From contig OY755242.1 of the NCBI GenBank assembly GCA_963576725.1, forward strand, positions 26,471,858 through 26,535,857: a DNA stretch of 64,000 nt, in the 5' to 3' direction. Made by a program: the position numbers and the translations under genes. This DNA comes from Azorinus chamasolen (Eukaryota; Mollusca; Bivalvia; Cardiida; Solecurtidae). Under the pieces are notes generated by a model. It made no database searches and was not told the DNA's origin. It saw nothing but the letters and a program-made list of their open reading frames with translations. This document shows positions 35,301-47,300 of the stretch, in pieces. Position 1 is the first letter of the stretch. Each line of letters opens with the position of its first letter.

Positions 35301-38300
35301 AAATGCTCCTTTTCGGTAGATTCATTCAAAGAGGTTGGGTCTAGAAATAGCCTAAGGAGGAACGGTTTAAATGAGGGAAAGGGTTAAATATTTGGACACC
35401 CTATATCCCATCTCTTTGTAAAGCTAAATAAATCAATTTGACCCCATTTGGATACCTTGAAAAAATAGACAGACATAGTAGCTGCCTCAGGAGCAGTTTG
35501 ATTTGGTCTGCACTACTTGCCTATGGTTGTCTGTCCAAATGTGCTTTAACCTTTTCCCCCATAGGCTATTTTTAGACTCAACCTCTTTTGAATGAATCTA
35601 CCCAAAAGGAGCATTTACTAGAGAAAAGTGAAATTTTAGAATTTTGTAGTTTGAAACCATTGTGATAAATAGAGCATTTGCTCCTATAGGAGCAAATGTT
35701 CTATTTATCACAATGGTTTCATTAAGTGACTTTTACAGAGGGTTAGAAATGCGTATTTATGGAGGAAAGGGTTAATAGAGAATTTGGGTACATCTCTTTG
35801 CCCTTTAGATAATGGCCATCTGCAAAACTGGGAGTCTTTTTAAATTTCAAAAGTAAATATTTGACTGATTCTTTTCAAAACAGTTTCAATCAGTTTTATC
35901 CTACTGCAATATATAGTCACTTAGATTCTCGTCAGGATCCTAACTGCTTGCTTAGGTTACCAAGAAAGCACTACTAGCATACAAATACCTGATAAAACAT
36001 GCATATATTTAACCCATTCCCTCATAGGCAATTTTTAGATCCAACCTCTTTGAATAAATGTACCGAAAAGGAATATGAACTAGAGAACAGGAAACTTTTA
36101 GAATTTTGTAGTTTGAAACCATTGTGATAAATAGAGCATTTGCTCCTATAGGAGCAAATGCTCTATTTATCACAATGGTTTCAATAGTTGTTTTTTACAG
36201 AGGCGTATTTATGGAGGAAGGGGTTAATCATCTGCAAACAGAGTAGATCCTGAGAGGGATGAATCCCAACCCTCATACACTCAATATAGGGATAATAAAC
36301 ATTAAAATGAAAAATAAAAAACAGAGTAGATCCAGATCAGACAGCAACTGTAGAAGCTGCCTGACCAGAGTCTGCTCTTTTTACTGATGAAATGATATTC
36401 TACAGTTTCTGCCGTTTGTCAAAAAAATCCCCCTTGTCAAAGAATTTCACTAATCCTTTCCTGTTCAGTATTCATGTAAGAAATACATTGTAATGACAAC
36501 ATGAATGTTAGCTCAATTTTTATAATGTGTAAACGGAATCAATGGAATTTTTTACTTCTACATAAACTAGAATCAGATTTCATGCAACACTTTTTCATGC
36601 CTTTGCAAACAGAATAGACCCAGATCAGACAGTTTCTGTAGGAAACGTCTGATCAGAGTCTGCTGTGTTTGCTTATGGAATTGTAATCTGACTACTATTT
36701 CTACCAGTACCAAACCATCCTTTGAACATACAGTAAAACCTCTCTATAAAGGCCACTTAAATGTGCTAATTATTTGGTATTTAGGGCAGGTAGCTGCTTA
36801 AAGCAAGGTCAAAGTAAAACAGAACGCGTTCTGTTTTACTTTCACCTTGCTTTAAGCAGCCACCTGCCTTTAACACAAAATACTTGATGTAATTTTGTGG
36901 TCATTATAGAGAGGGTTTACTGTACATGTATGCTATTGTAAACGTTCAATGAATACCTGTAAGTATTCATGATGTCATTATTTCTTGCATGAATATTTAA
37001 CAGTGAAAAGGATAAGCTAATGCTTTTCCAGAATGCTTTACTATCAATAGTTTTTTTTTCCAGGCGTTTGAAAACAAAATAGGTGGTAGTGGTACAGCCT
37101 CTAGCAAGAAAGGAGACAACAACCACAAAATCGAACTGCCACCTGGTCTTGCCAACATGTCTCCCAAGGAGATGGGCATGAGGTCTATCATTTCAGGTAG
37201 GGTAGTAAGGGCTGTCACAAAACTTCATATTAAACCATAGGGCTAATAATCTTGTTCTTAGATGAAATTTGACAGTCTGTTTCTTAAAATCTTCATGGAA
37301 TTGGAAGGAAGTAAAAATTGGTTCAGATCAGAATATGTGCGGACATGGTTTTTTTTCTGCATGATAAGGGCTAAGAATGAATGCTTGAATGAATGTATGC
37401 TTAAATGAATGAATGCTTACTTGCATAATTGAATGAATGAATGAATGAATGAATGCTTGAATGAATGAATGTTTGCTTGAATGAATGCTTGCTAATGTAA
37501 TATCATAAAATACAATATAACCCCTCTATTTTGACAGTTTTATGAATAGTATAGAAAGTTCTTTTAAACACAACCAAAGGTATTTTTTTACGTTGCTGAA
37601 ATTTTCAGACATCGACACTGTCCATCATCAGAGCACTGACTTCTCTGACGTCATCCGCTGTTACCACCACTGCACAGCTTTCTGAATAGGCAATGTTGGA
37701 TTTAAAATCAGATGCAGGACAAAAGTAATTCATAAAGCTTCTGTAGGAGCCTTCTGCATAAATCCTCTCCTGCATTAAGCCATGACCTGGCTCTATGACC
37801 CACCTTTGGACCTCCTGTTGGTCATCACATAAGATTCAGTTGACTGTTTTGGCTACATCATACATATCCTTTTATCAATGTGAAATTCAAGTAGAGCAGT
37901 ATAAGTCCTTGAATGATAAATTTTCTTCAAAGTGGAATGGAATAGTAGAGTCCATTCAGTATAAAAGGAGTAAATTTATTTAGAGGTTTTACTCCTAGAA
38001 GTGATCACGAGGGCTCCTAGAATAGAACAGAGGATTTGTAGAATAAAATGCTCTTCCGTCTTAGGAGCCCTCTGGTCAGTGATAGTAGCTCTCTGGTCAG
38101 TTCTAGGAGCCCTCTGATCAGTCCTAGGAACTCTCTGGTCAGTTCTAGGAGCTCTCTGGTCAGTGATAGTAGCTCTCTGGTCAGTCCTAGGAACCCTCTG
38201 GTCAGTTCTAGGATCCCTCTGGTCAGTGATAGTAGCTCTCTGATCAGTTCTAGGAGCCCTCTGATCAGTCCTAGGAACTCTCTGGTCAGTTCTAGGAGCT

Positions 38301-41300
38301 CTCTGGTCAGTGATAGTACCTCTCTGTTCAGTCCTAGGAGCCCTCTGGTCAGTGGTAGTAGCTCTCTGGTCAGTTCTAGGAGCCCTCTGGTCAGTGGTAG
38401 TAGCTCTCTGGTCAGTCCTAGGAACTCTGGTCAGTGATAGTAGCTCTCTGATCAGTTCTAGGAGCCCTCTTATCAGTCCTAGGAACTCTCTGGTCAGTTC
38501 TAGTAGCTCTCTGGTCAGTGATAGTAGCTCTCTGATCAGTCCTAGGAACTCTCTGGTCAGTCCTAGGAACTCTCTGGTCAGTCCTAGGAATTCTCTGATC
38601 AGTCCTAGGAACTCTATGGTCAGTTCTAGGAGCCCTCAGGTCAGTGATAGTAGCTCTCTGATCAGTCCTAGGAACTCTCTGGTCAGTGATAGTAGCTCTC
38701 TGATCAGTGATAGTAGCTCTCTGATCAGTCCTAGGAACTCTCTAGTCAGTTCTAGGAGCTCTCTGGTTAGTGATAGTAGCTCTCTGGTCAGTGATAGTAG
38801 CTCTCTGATCAGTCCTAGGAACTCTCTGGTCAGTGATAGGAGCTCTCTGGTCAGTGATAGTAGCTCTCTGATCAGTCCTAGGAACTCTCTGGTCAGTTCT
38901 AGGAGCTCTCTGGTCAGTGATAGTAGCTCTCTGATCAGTCCTAGGAACTCTCTGGTCAGTTCTAGGGGCTCTCTGGTCAGTGATAGTAGCTCTCTGATCA
39001 GTCCTAGGAACTCTCTGGTCAGTTCTAGGAGCCCTCTGGTCAATTATAGGAGCCCTTTGGTTAGTTCTAGAAGCCCTCTAATCAGTTCTGTCCAATAAAT
39101 GAAACCTATATCTCAAATCCTGCATTCTGAGGTATTCTGGATGACAATGACAGAATAAAATTAGACAATTTTTCTCCATGATCTGACTATTTTTAGCTCA
39201 CCAGAGCACAAAGTGCTCAGGGTGAGCTTTTGTGATCGCCTGATGTCCGTCGTCCGTCGGCGTGCGTCATGCGTCGTGTGTTGTGCGTCGTTCGTCGTCA
39301 ACAATTTGAACCTTTAAAAATCTTCTCCTCTGAATCTACAGGGTTCTCAGCTTTCATCTTTAGCACATAGCATCACCTTTAGGTCCTCTACAAAAGTTAT
39401 ATAAATTATGCCCCTGGGGTCAAAATTGGCCCCGCCCCAGGGGTGGGAAGTTTTCAACAGAAACATATAGTAAAACTTTGAAAATCTTTTCCTCTGAAAC
39501 TGGAAGGCTCTCAGCTTTCATATTTGGCACATAGCATCATGTTCAGGTCCTCTACAAAAGTTATATAAATTATGGCCCTGGGGTAAAAATTGGCCCGCCC
39601 CAGGGGTGGGAAGTTTTCAATAGAAACCAATAGTGAAAACTTTGAAAATCTTCTCTGAAACTAGAAGGTTCTCAGCTTTCATATTTGGCATATAGCATCA
39701 TGTTCAGGTCCTCTACAAAAGTTATATAAATTATGGCCCTGGGATTAAAATTGGCCCCGCCCCAGGGGTGGGCAGTTTTCAGTAGAAACTAATATTGAAA
39801 TCTTTGAAAATCTTCTCCTCTGAAACTGGAAGGCTCTCAGCTTTCATATTTGGCACAGAGCATCATGTTCAGGTCCTCTACAAAAGTTATATAAATTATG
39901 GCCCTGGGGTCAAAATTGGCCCCGCCCCAGGGGTGGGCAGTTTTGAATAGAAACCAATAGTGAAATCTTTGAGAATCTTCTTCTCTGAAACTGGAAGGCT
40001 CTCAGCTTTCATCTTTGGCACATAGCATCACCCTTAGGTCCTCTACAAAGTTATATAAATTATGCCCCTGGGGTCAAAATTGGCCCCGCCCCAGGGGTGG
40101 GAAGTTTTCAATAGAAACATATAGTAAAACTTTGAAAATCTTCTCCTCTGAAACTGGAAGGCTCTCAGCTTTCATATTTGGCACATAGCATCATGTTCAG
40201 GTCCTCTACAAAAGTTATATAAATTATGGCCCTTGGGTCACAATTGGCCCCGCCCCAGGGGTAGGCAGTTTTCAATAGAAACAAATAGTGAAAACTTTGA
40301 AAATCTTCTTCTCTGAAACTAGAAGGTTCTCTGCTTTCATATTTGGCATATAGCATCATGTTCAGGTGCTCTACAAAAGTTATATAAATTATGGCCCTGG
40401 GGTTAAAATTGGCCCCATCCCAGGGGTGGGCAGTTTTCAGTAGAAACTGATAGTGAAAACTTTGAAAATCTTCTTCTCTGAAACTAGAAGGTTCTCAGCT
40501 TTCATATTTGCCATATAGCATCATGTTCAGGTGCTCTACAAAAGTTATATAAATTATGGCCCTTGGGTTAAAATTGGCCCCGCCCCAGGGGTGGGCAGTT
40601 TTCAGTAGAAACTAATAGTGAAATCTTTGAAAATCTTCTTCTCTGAAACTGGAAGGCTCTCAGCTTTCATATTTGGCACAGAGCATCATGTTCAGGTGCT
40701 CTACAAAAGTTATATAAATTATGGCCCTGGGGTCAAAATTGGCCCCGCCCCAGGGGTGGGCAGTTTTCAATAGAAACCAATAATGAAATCTTTGAAAATC
40801 TTCTTCTCTGAAATTGGAAGGCTCTCAGCTTTCATATTTGGCACAGAGCATTATGTTCAGGTCCTCTACAAAGTTATATAAATAATTGCCCTGGGGTCAA
40901 AATTGGCCCCGCCTCAGGGGTGGGCAGTTTTCAATGGAAACAAATAGTGAAAACTTTGAAAATCTTCTTCTCTGAAACTGGAAGGTTCTCAGCTTTCATA
41001 TTTGGCATATAGCATCATGTTCAGGTCCTCTACAAAATTTATATAAATTATGGCCCTGAGGTTAAAATTGGCCCCGCCCCAGGGGTGGGCAGTTTTCAAT
41101 AGAAACAAATATTGAAATCTTTGAAAATCTTCTCCTCTGAAACTGGAAGGCTCACAGCTTTCATATTTGGCTCATAGCGTCATGTTCAGGTCCTCTACAA
41201 AAGTTTTCTAAATTATGCCCCTGGGGTCAAAACTTTCCCGCCCCAGGACCGGCTAGTTTTCTATAGAAACATATAGTGAAAACTTTGAAAATCTTCTACT

Positions 41301-44300
41301 CTGATTGTCTGGTGAGCGCTTCAGGGCCATTCTGGCCCTCTTGTTTTAAATAATTACCATCTTGGTCACTGGGCCATCATCTCGTAATTATCATATGTCG
41401 ATATTACAACTTTAAAACATACAACATATACAACCAACAACCAAAATCAACCTCGATGTTGACCGAGCCATTAATATACTGTAATATAAGCTCAAGCTCA
41501 TTTAGAGAGCAAAGATATATGTTAGTATCCAAATATAAACCAGCTAGATATACACAAACTTTCAAAAGCATTGCAAGATATGAGCTATGAATTATGCATC
41601 AGGAAAAGGGTTTGACATATCCATAAACACAGTCTGTACTGAAAAATCACTGCCTTATCTCTCTCAATAATGACTGCTTGGTACCATATGATTTACCAAT
41701 GTTAGTACCCTTTTACCCTTTTACCCTTTCCCTGTAGTAATGTACTATGTTAGTTTCAAATTTCAATACCTACTGAATATTCATGAACAAAATAGTTATA
41801 ATGAAATATGAAAGTTAAGAAACATATCTATCAAATTCCATTAGAAAGCAGAGCACACCCTGATCCTATTGGAGCCATATGATCTGGGTCTATTCTGTTT
41901 GCAAATGCATGAAAATGCGTACAGTAAAACCTCGATTATTCGAATTTTCGGTATAGAAGAATTTAGACCCTTTTAGGCAGGTGGCTGCTTAATGCATGGT
42001 GAAAGTCATGCAGAAAGCTCCTAGAGGAGCTTTCTGCATGACTTTCACCATGCATTAAGCTGCCACCTGTCTTAAAGATCGATAATAATACGTATTTTAG
42101 TGTTTGGATAATCGAAGTTTTACTGTATATATATGAAGGAAAGGGTTAACTTTGAAATTGATTCGATGATTCATCATCACAGGTAAGATATTCAAACTGT
42201 GGAATTTGTTTTAATTGTGTGAGATTAACATATCTGCATCCATTTTCAGATCTGCATATTTTCTACTATAGTAAAAAATCCCCTGTCCATGATGTTGTTA
42301 TAAAGCATTCATATATTCATTACTAATGAATATATTAACCTTTTCCCTGTTCTGCATTTTGGCCAAATTTCAATATCTACTGAATATTCATTTGATAAAT
42401 AGTTATAAAGAAATATCGGAGGTGACCCACTGTATACATTTTAGAAAGCAAAGAAACAGATCTATTAAATTCTATTAGCAAACAGAGCAGACCCTGATCA
42501 GACGGCTCCTCTAGGAGCCGTCTGATCTGGGTCTACTCTGTTTGCTAATGCGTGAAAACACGTTTATATGAGGGAAAGGGCTAAGCATTTCTTTATGCAT
42601 ATTCATCAGCTACCTGGTTAACTGAATCGCCCTGAAGCTGAGGTATACAGACTTTTGTATCTAAAACCCAGAGTGTTCCTGTAGAATGCCAGTTAATTCG
42701 CCACATTAACACATTCCCTGTTCAGTATTCATGTAAGAAATAATTTCATCATGAATATTTATTAGCTGAATTTTATAATGCCATTTGCAGACAGGATTGT
42801 TTTAGTATTGGTAGAAACTGTAGAGCCTGGACTATTATAACTTGGTAAGCAAACAAAGCAGACCCTGATTAGATGGTCGCTATAGGAACCATCTGATCTG
42901 GGTCTAGTCTGTTCACAGCTTTGTGAAAACACATTTATATAAGGGATAGAGTTAAAAGGTTTGATGTTTTACCTGATAGAGACACATGAATAAGACATGC
43001 TTTTATCAACGCAAAACTGGTAGAATCTTATTTGCATGTATATTATTTCAGAAGCAACAGAACAGATTCTTATCAGACAGCCCTTTTGGACAATTTTCTA
43101 ATTATAGTAAAACCTCTCTATAACAACCACTTAATTACATAAAGTATTTTGTATTAAAGGCAGGTGGTTGCTTAAAGCAAGGTGAAAGTAAAACAGAACG
43201 CACCTATACTTTCACCTTGCTTTAAGCAGCCACCTGCCCTAAATACCAACTAATTAACACAATTTAGTGTCAATTATAGAGAAGTTTTACTGTACATGTA
43301 TATGTTAATTTCAGGTCGAACAGCATCAGAGGCAGAGTCTGAAGGTCAAATAATTAATATAAGGGTGGAAGCTGACACCTTTTCACAAAGTCAGCCTAAG
43401 GTATTAGAAAGAAAAAGATACAGTTTAACCTGTCTTAAACAGCCATCAAAAATGTCTAATTATCGGTCTGGAAGGTAGGTGGTAGTTTAATGCAGGTCAA
43501 AAGTAATGCAGAAAGTCCCTATAGGAGCTTTCTGCATTACTTTTGTCTGCATTAAGCAAATACAAATACCTGCATTTTAACTCTACTTTGTTCTGTTCAA
43601 TTAATGAGTGGTTGCTCAGGACAGGATCTACTGCACAAACATACTGCAGTAGGGATGAAATCTAAAAAGACTGCATGGATAGGTAAATTTGACAATTGAT
43701 CCTGCAATCTGGAACCTTATTTTGGATATGATTAACAAACAGTATTACAAATATCTACGATCCCTTTAACCCGTTACTCCTTAACTATGCCTTTCTGTGC
43801 GTTTGTAAACAGAGAATACCCTGATTTAGACAGCTTCCATATGAGCCATCTGATCAGGATTTGCTCTGTTTGCTTATGATATAACATTGCCAAAACTTCT
43901 TGTGCTCTTGTGTCATTACGAAGATACAAACTAATCAATGTTCGTGATGTCATTATTTCTTACCTTAATATTCTTGTAGTAAAGGGTTAGTAGATTTTGT
44001 TTTGATTTTGGCAGTGTAGAAATGCTTTGCACCATCAGTTTTTTGAGGTAATGTTTTCCAATTGATGATTTACAAAAATTCTGTCCTGAAAACTAACTCT
44101 TTGCACGCTAAATATTTTTTCTTCTGCAACAATTGTCATCTGCTTAATTTTTTACTGTTAGATTTCTCGCATTTCTTTGCAAAAATATAATCAAAGTGTC
44201 AAACAGCTTGGATCCTGATGAGATGATACATCATGTGTCGTCTCATTTGGATCCAAACTGTTTGCATAGGTTATCACAGTTCCGCCGCTTATGTGCAAAG

Positions 44301-47300
44301 AGTTAAGTAGCATAACAAGCATAGTTTTAGAAAAGAGAAGCAAAGAAATAGATAGCAAAGAAAAGTAGATTTTGTATTTCTAACAAACTTAGAGACATTG
44401 TAAATAGTGCAGACCTTTATATACTGCTTCAAGGAACTGTGGCATCAGACCACACATTTTGTAGCAGTATTCCATCAACTATTGCTTTTAATAAGGTAGC
44501 TTTTATATGCCTGCAAACAAATTTGAACGGATATACATTTATTGGAGTCAAGCTTGTTGTTTGTTGTTGTTGTCGATAGTCTGTCCAAAATGTTGGTAAA
44601 ACATTTGCAGTTCTTGCAACATTTCCAGAAAATTCTCAGAAATAATCAGTATTATCAGCATTTGGCCACAACAATATATTTCTTTTTGATTGGATTCAAG
44701 ATGGTGGACTGGTAGCCATCTTTGATATTAGAATTTCTTTGAAGAGCATACTAGTTTAACAATTTTTGCCGCCAGTGACAGAGCTGCAGTTAACTTTTTG
44801 CATGCTAAGTATTTGTTGTCTGCAAAACTTGTAGTCTGCTGCAATTTGGACAGATAATTGTTTTCTAGCATTTCTGATCAAACGAGATACTCGGCATCTC
44901 ATTTGCATAAGTGATCACAGATTAAGACAAATAGTGAAGTCCCTGATCAGACGCCGCCTTGAAAAGGCGGCGTCTGATCTGGGACTGCACTATTTGTCGT
45001 GGTGCATTTATGCGACTGCGGAGGTGAAAGGGTCACTGCTTGTGTTTTTCAAAACATTTTTGGGTATACTTTTTTTACAGGCTGAAGTCCTTGTAAATAT
45101 AATGAAAAGCAGCAACGATTTACATGAAGGTGAACTTGGACCTGCTTTAATACAAGTAGCAGGAGATGATTTACAGGTACTACAAAAACCAGCATCTAGG
45201 TTTTACAAACAGTGTAGAACCAGTTAACCATTTACTGTATGAATAGTCATGTAAGATATACAGTAAAACCTCTCTATAACGGCCACTTAATTAAATCAAG
45301 TAGTTTGTGTTAAAGGCAGGTGGCTGCTTAAAGCAAGGTGAAAGTAAAGCAGAACGCTCCTATAGGAGCTTAAAGCAAGGTGAAAGTAAAACAGAACGCT
45401 CCTACAGGAGTTTTACTTTCACCTTGCTTTAAGCAGCCACCTGTCCTAAATACCAACTAATTAACACAATTTAGTGGCCGTTATAGAGAGGTTTTACTGT
45501 AATTACACATGAATATTCATGTAAGATATGACACATCATGAATAATGAATATTCGTGTAAAATATATGACATGAATTTTAATTAGATGAATTTTTATAAT
45601 GTCATTTGAACACAAAGTTAGAAATATACTATTAAATAAGCAAACAGAACGGTTCCTGTCAAAAGGCTTGTTCAGGAGCCATCTTATCTGGGTCTACTCC
45701 GTTTATAAAGGCGTTTCATGTTTTGTTTGTGTGTTCATTTACGTCCGTTTCTGCTCACTATGGGCTAATTGGATGCCCCAGAGAGAGGGGAGAGGATACA
45801 GAGAATGTAGTAAAGGGTTAGCTGAAAAATGGTTGGCTGATCTGTGTAAAAGGTGGTATCTGATTATGTACTATGCTGTCCTAAAAGTATGCAAAACAGA
45901 CCAGGCTGTTATGAATGACAAACTGTTTAGATCCTGATATAACCAGTATAAAATGTGGCAGCTGATCTGGTTCTACACTGATTGCATAGTTTTAACTCTT
46001 TGCACGCAAAGTAATTTTTTTTTGTCGGCAATAATTGCCATCTGCCTCAATTCTTAAAATAAACTTTATCTCATTTCTTTACAAACAGTTTGGATCATGA
46101 TGAGACGCCGCACTATTCCTCCATAAATACACCTTTCTACGCCTCTGTAATAGTCACTTCTTGGAACCATTGTGATAAATAGAGCATTTTCTCCTATGAG
46201 TATATGAACAAATGCTCTATTTATCACAATGGTTTCAAACTACAAAATTCTAAAAAAAAAATTATTTTCTCTAGTTAGTTTTGGTAGATTCATTCAAAGA
46301 GGTTGGGTCTTAAAATAGCCTATGGAGGAAAGGGTTAAGTAGAATACCAAGTAAGATTATAGGAAAGAATAACATGAATATGATCAATTCCTTGATACAA
46401 TCATAACCCTTTCCCTCGTTGAGACGTCTTTGTATCCTTTCCAAACAGAGTAGACCAATACCAGATGGCTCCTGTAGGAGTTTTGCGTGTAATTTTGAAA
46501 CAAATTGTTATAAAAAGAAACATTTGCTCCTACAATTTTGATAAAATTGATATATAAGAAACACGAAAATTAGATATTGAAACAAAAATCTATCTGTAAG
46601 TACCTGAAATACTGACCAAACATTCTTAGGCGAATAGTGCAGACTCAGCATTATGTTTTTTTACCATTAATTAATTATTGTAGAGTTATCAAAACAGTAC
46701 TGATTTGACTTATTCTTCTTTAACCCATTTCCTCATAGGCTATTTTTAGATCCAACCACTTTGAATAAATCTACCGAAAATGAGCATTAACTAGAGAAAA
46801 GGAAATTTTTTGAATTTTGTACTTTGAAACCATTGTGATAAATAGAGCATTTGCTCCTATAGGAGCAGATGCTCTATTTATCACAATGGTTTCATAAAGT
46901 GACTTTTACAGAGGCGTAGAAAGGCGTATTTATGGGGGAAAGAGTTAAAATCTGATACAGATAGGAGATTTTGAGGCCTTACATATATATCTAAGCAAAT
47001 GGCAGACTCTGATCGGACATTACCCTTAGGAGCAGTCTGATCTTGGTCTACTCTGTTTGCAAAGATGCAAAGTAAATCGTTGATATCGTGGGATATTTTA
47101 TCATTTCTTTCTTTGAATTGTGAATATTGAAATGTATGTAACTGCGTGTCTTTGCCATGTTTGATAATTTATTTTGTAAATGTCCAAAGACATTATTGAA
47201 TGCTTATTGACAGTAATAAAACTAATATCCTCCCAGTGTTGAAGATGTGTTTATTTTATAGGAGGAGTTCAGTAAACAACATAGAAAAGGTCTGCAGCCT

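Noticed and set aside
38048..39098. Ser/Arg/Leu-rich repeat protein of 129-262 residues
   Set aside because: A 21-bp minisatellite is automatically open in all frames that lack a stop in the unit. It is open on the - strand too, frame-shifted by a 2-bp deletion, and lies inside intron 4 without splice evidence.
44400..44500. Possible missing exon between exons 5 and 6
   Set aside because: A block after GTGCAG at about 44412 is open and ends in AAGGTAGC, but its translation has no macrodomain pattern and it resembles a decayed family A hairpin.
44934..45227. 97-codon frame starting at 44934 as a complete small protein
   Set aside because: Its first 49 codons are a family A' hairpin. Only the part from 45081 is a true exon, as shown by the acceptor and the macrodomain match.
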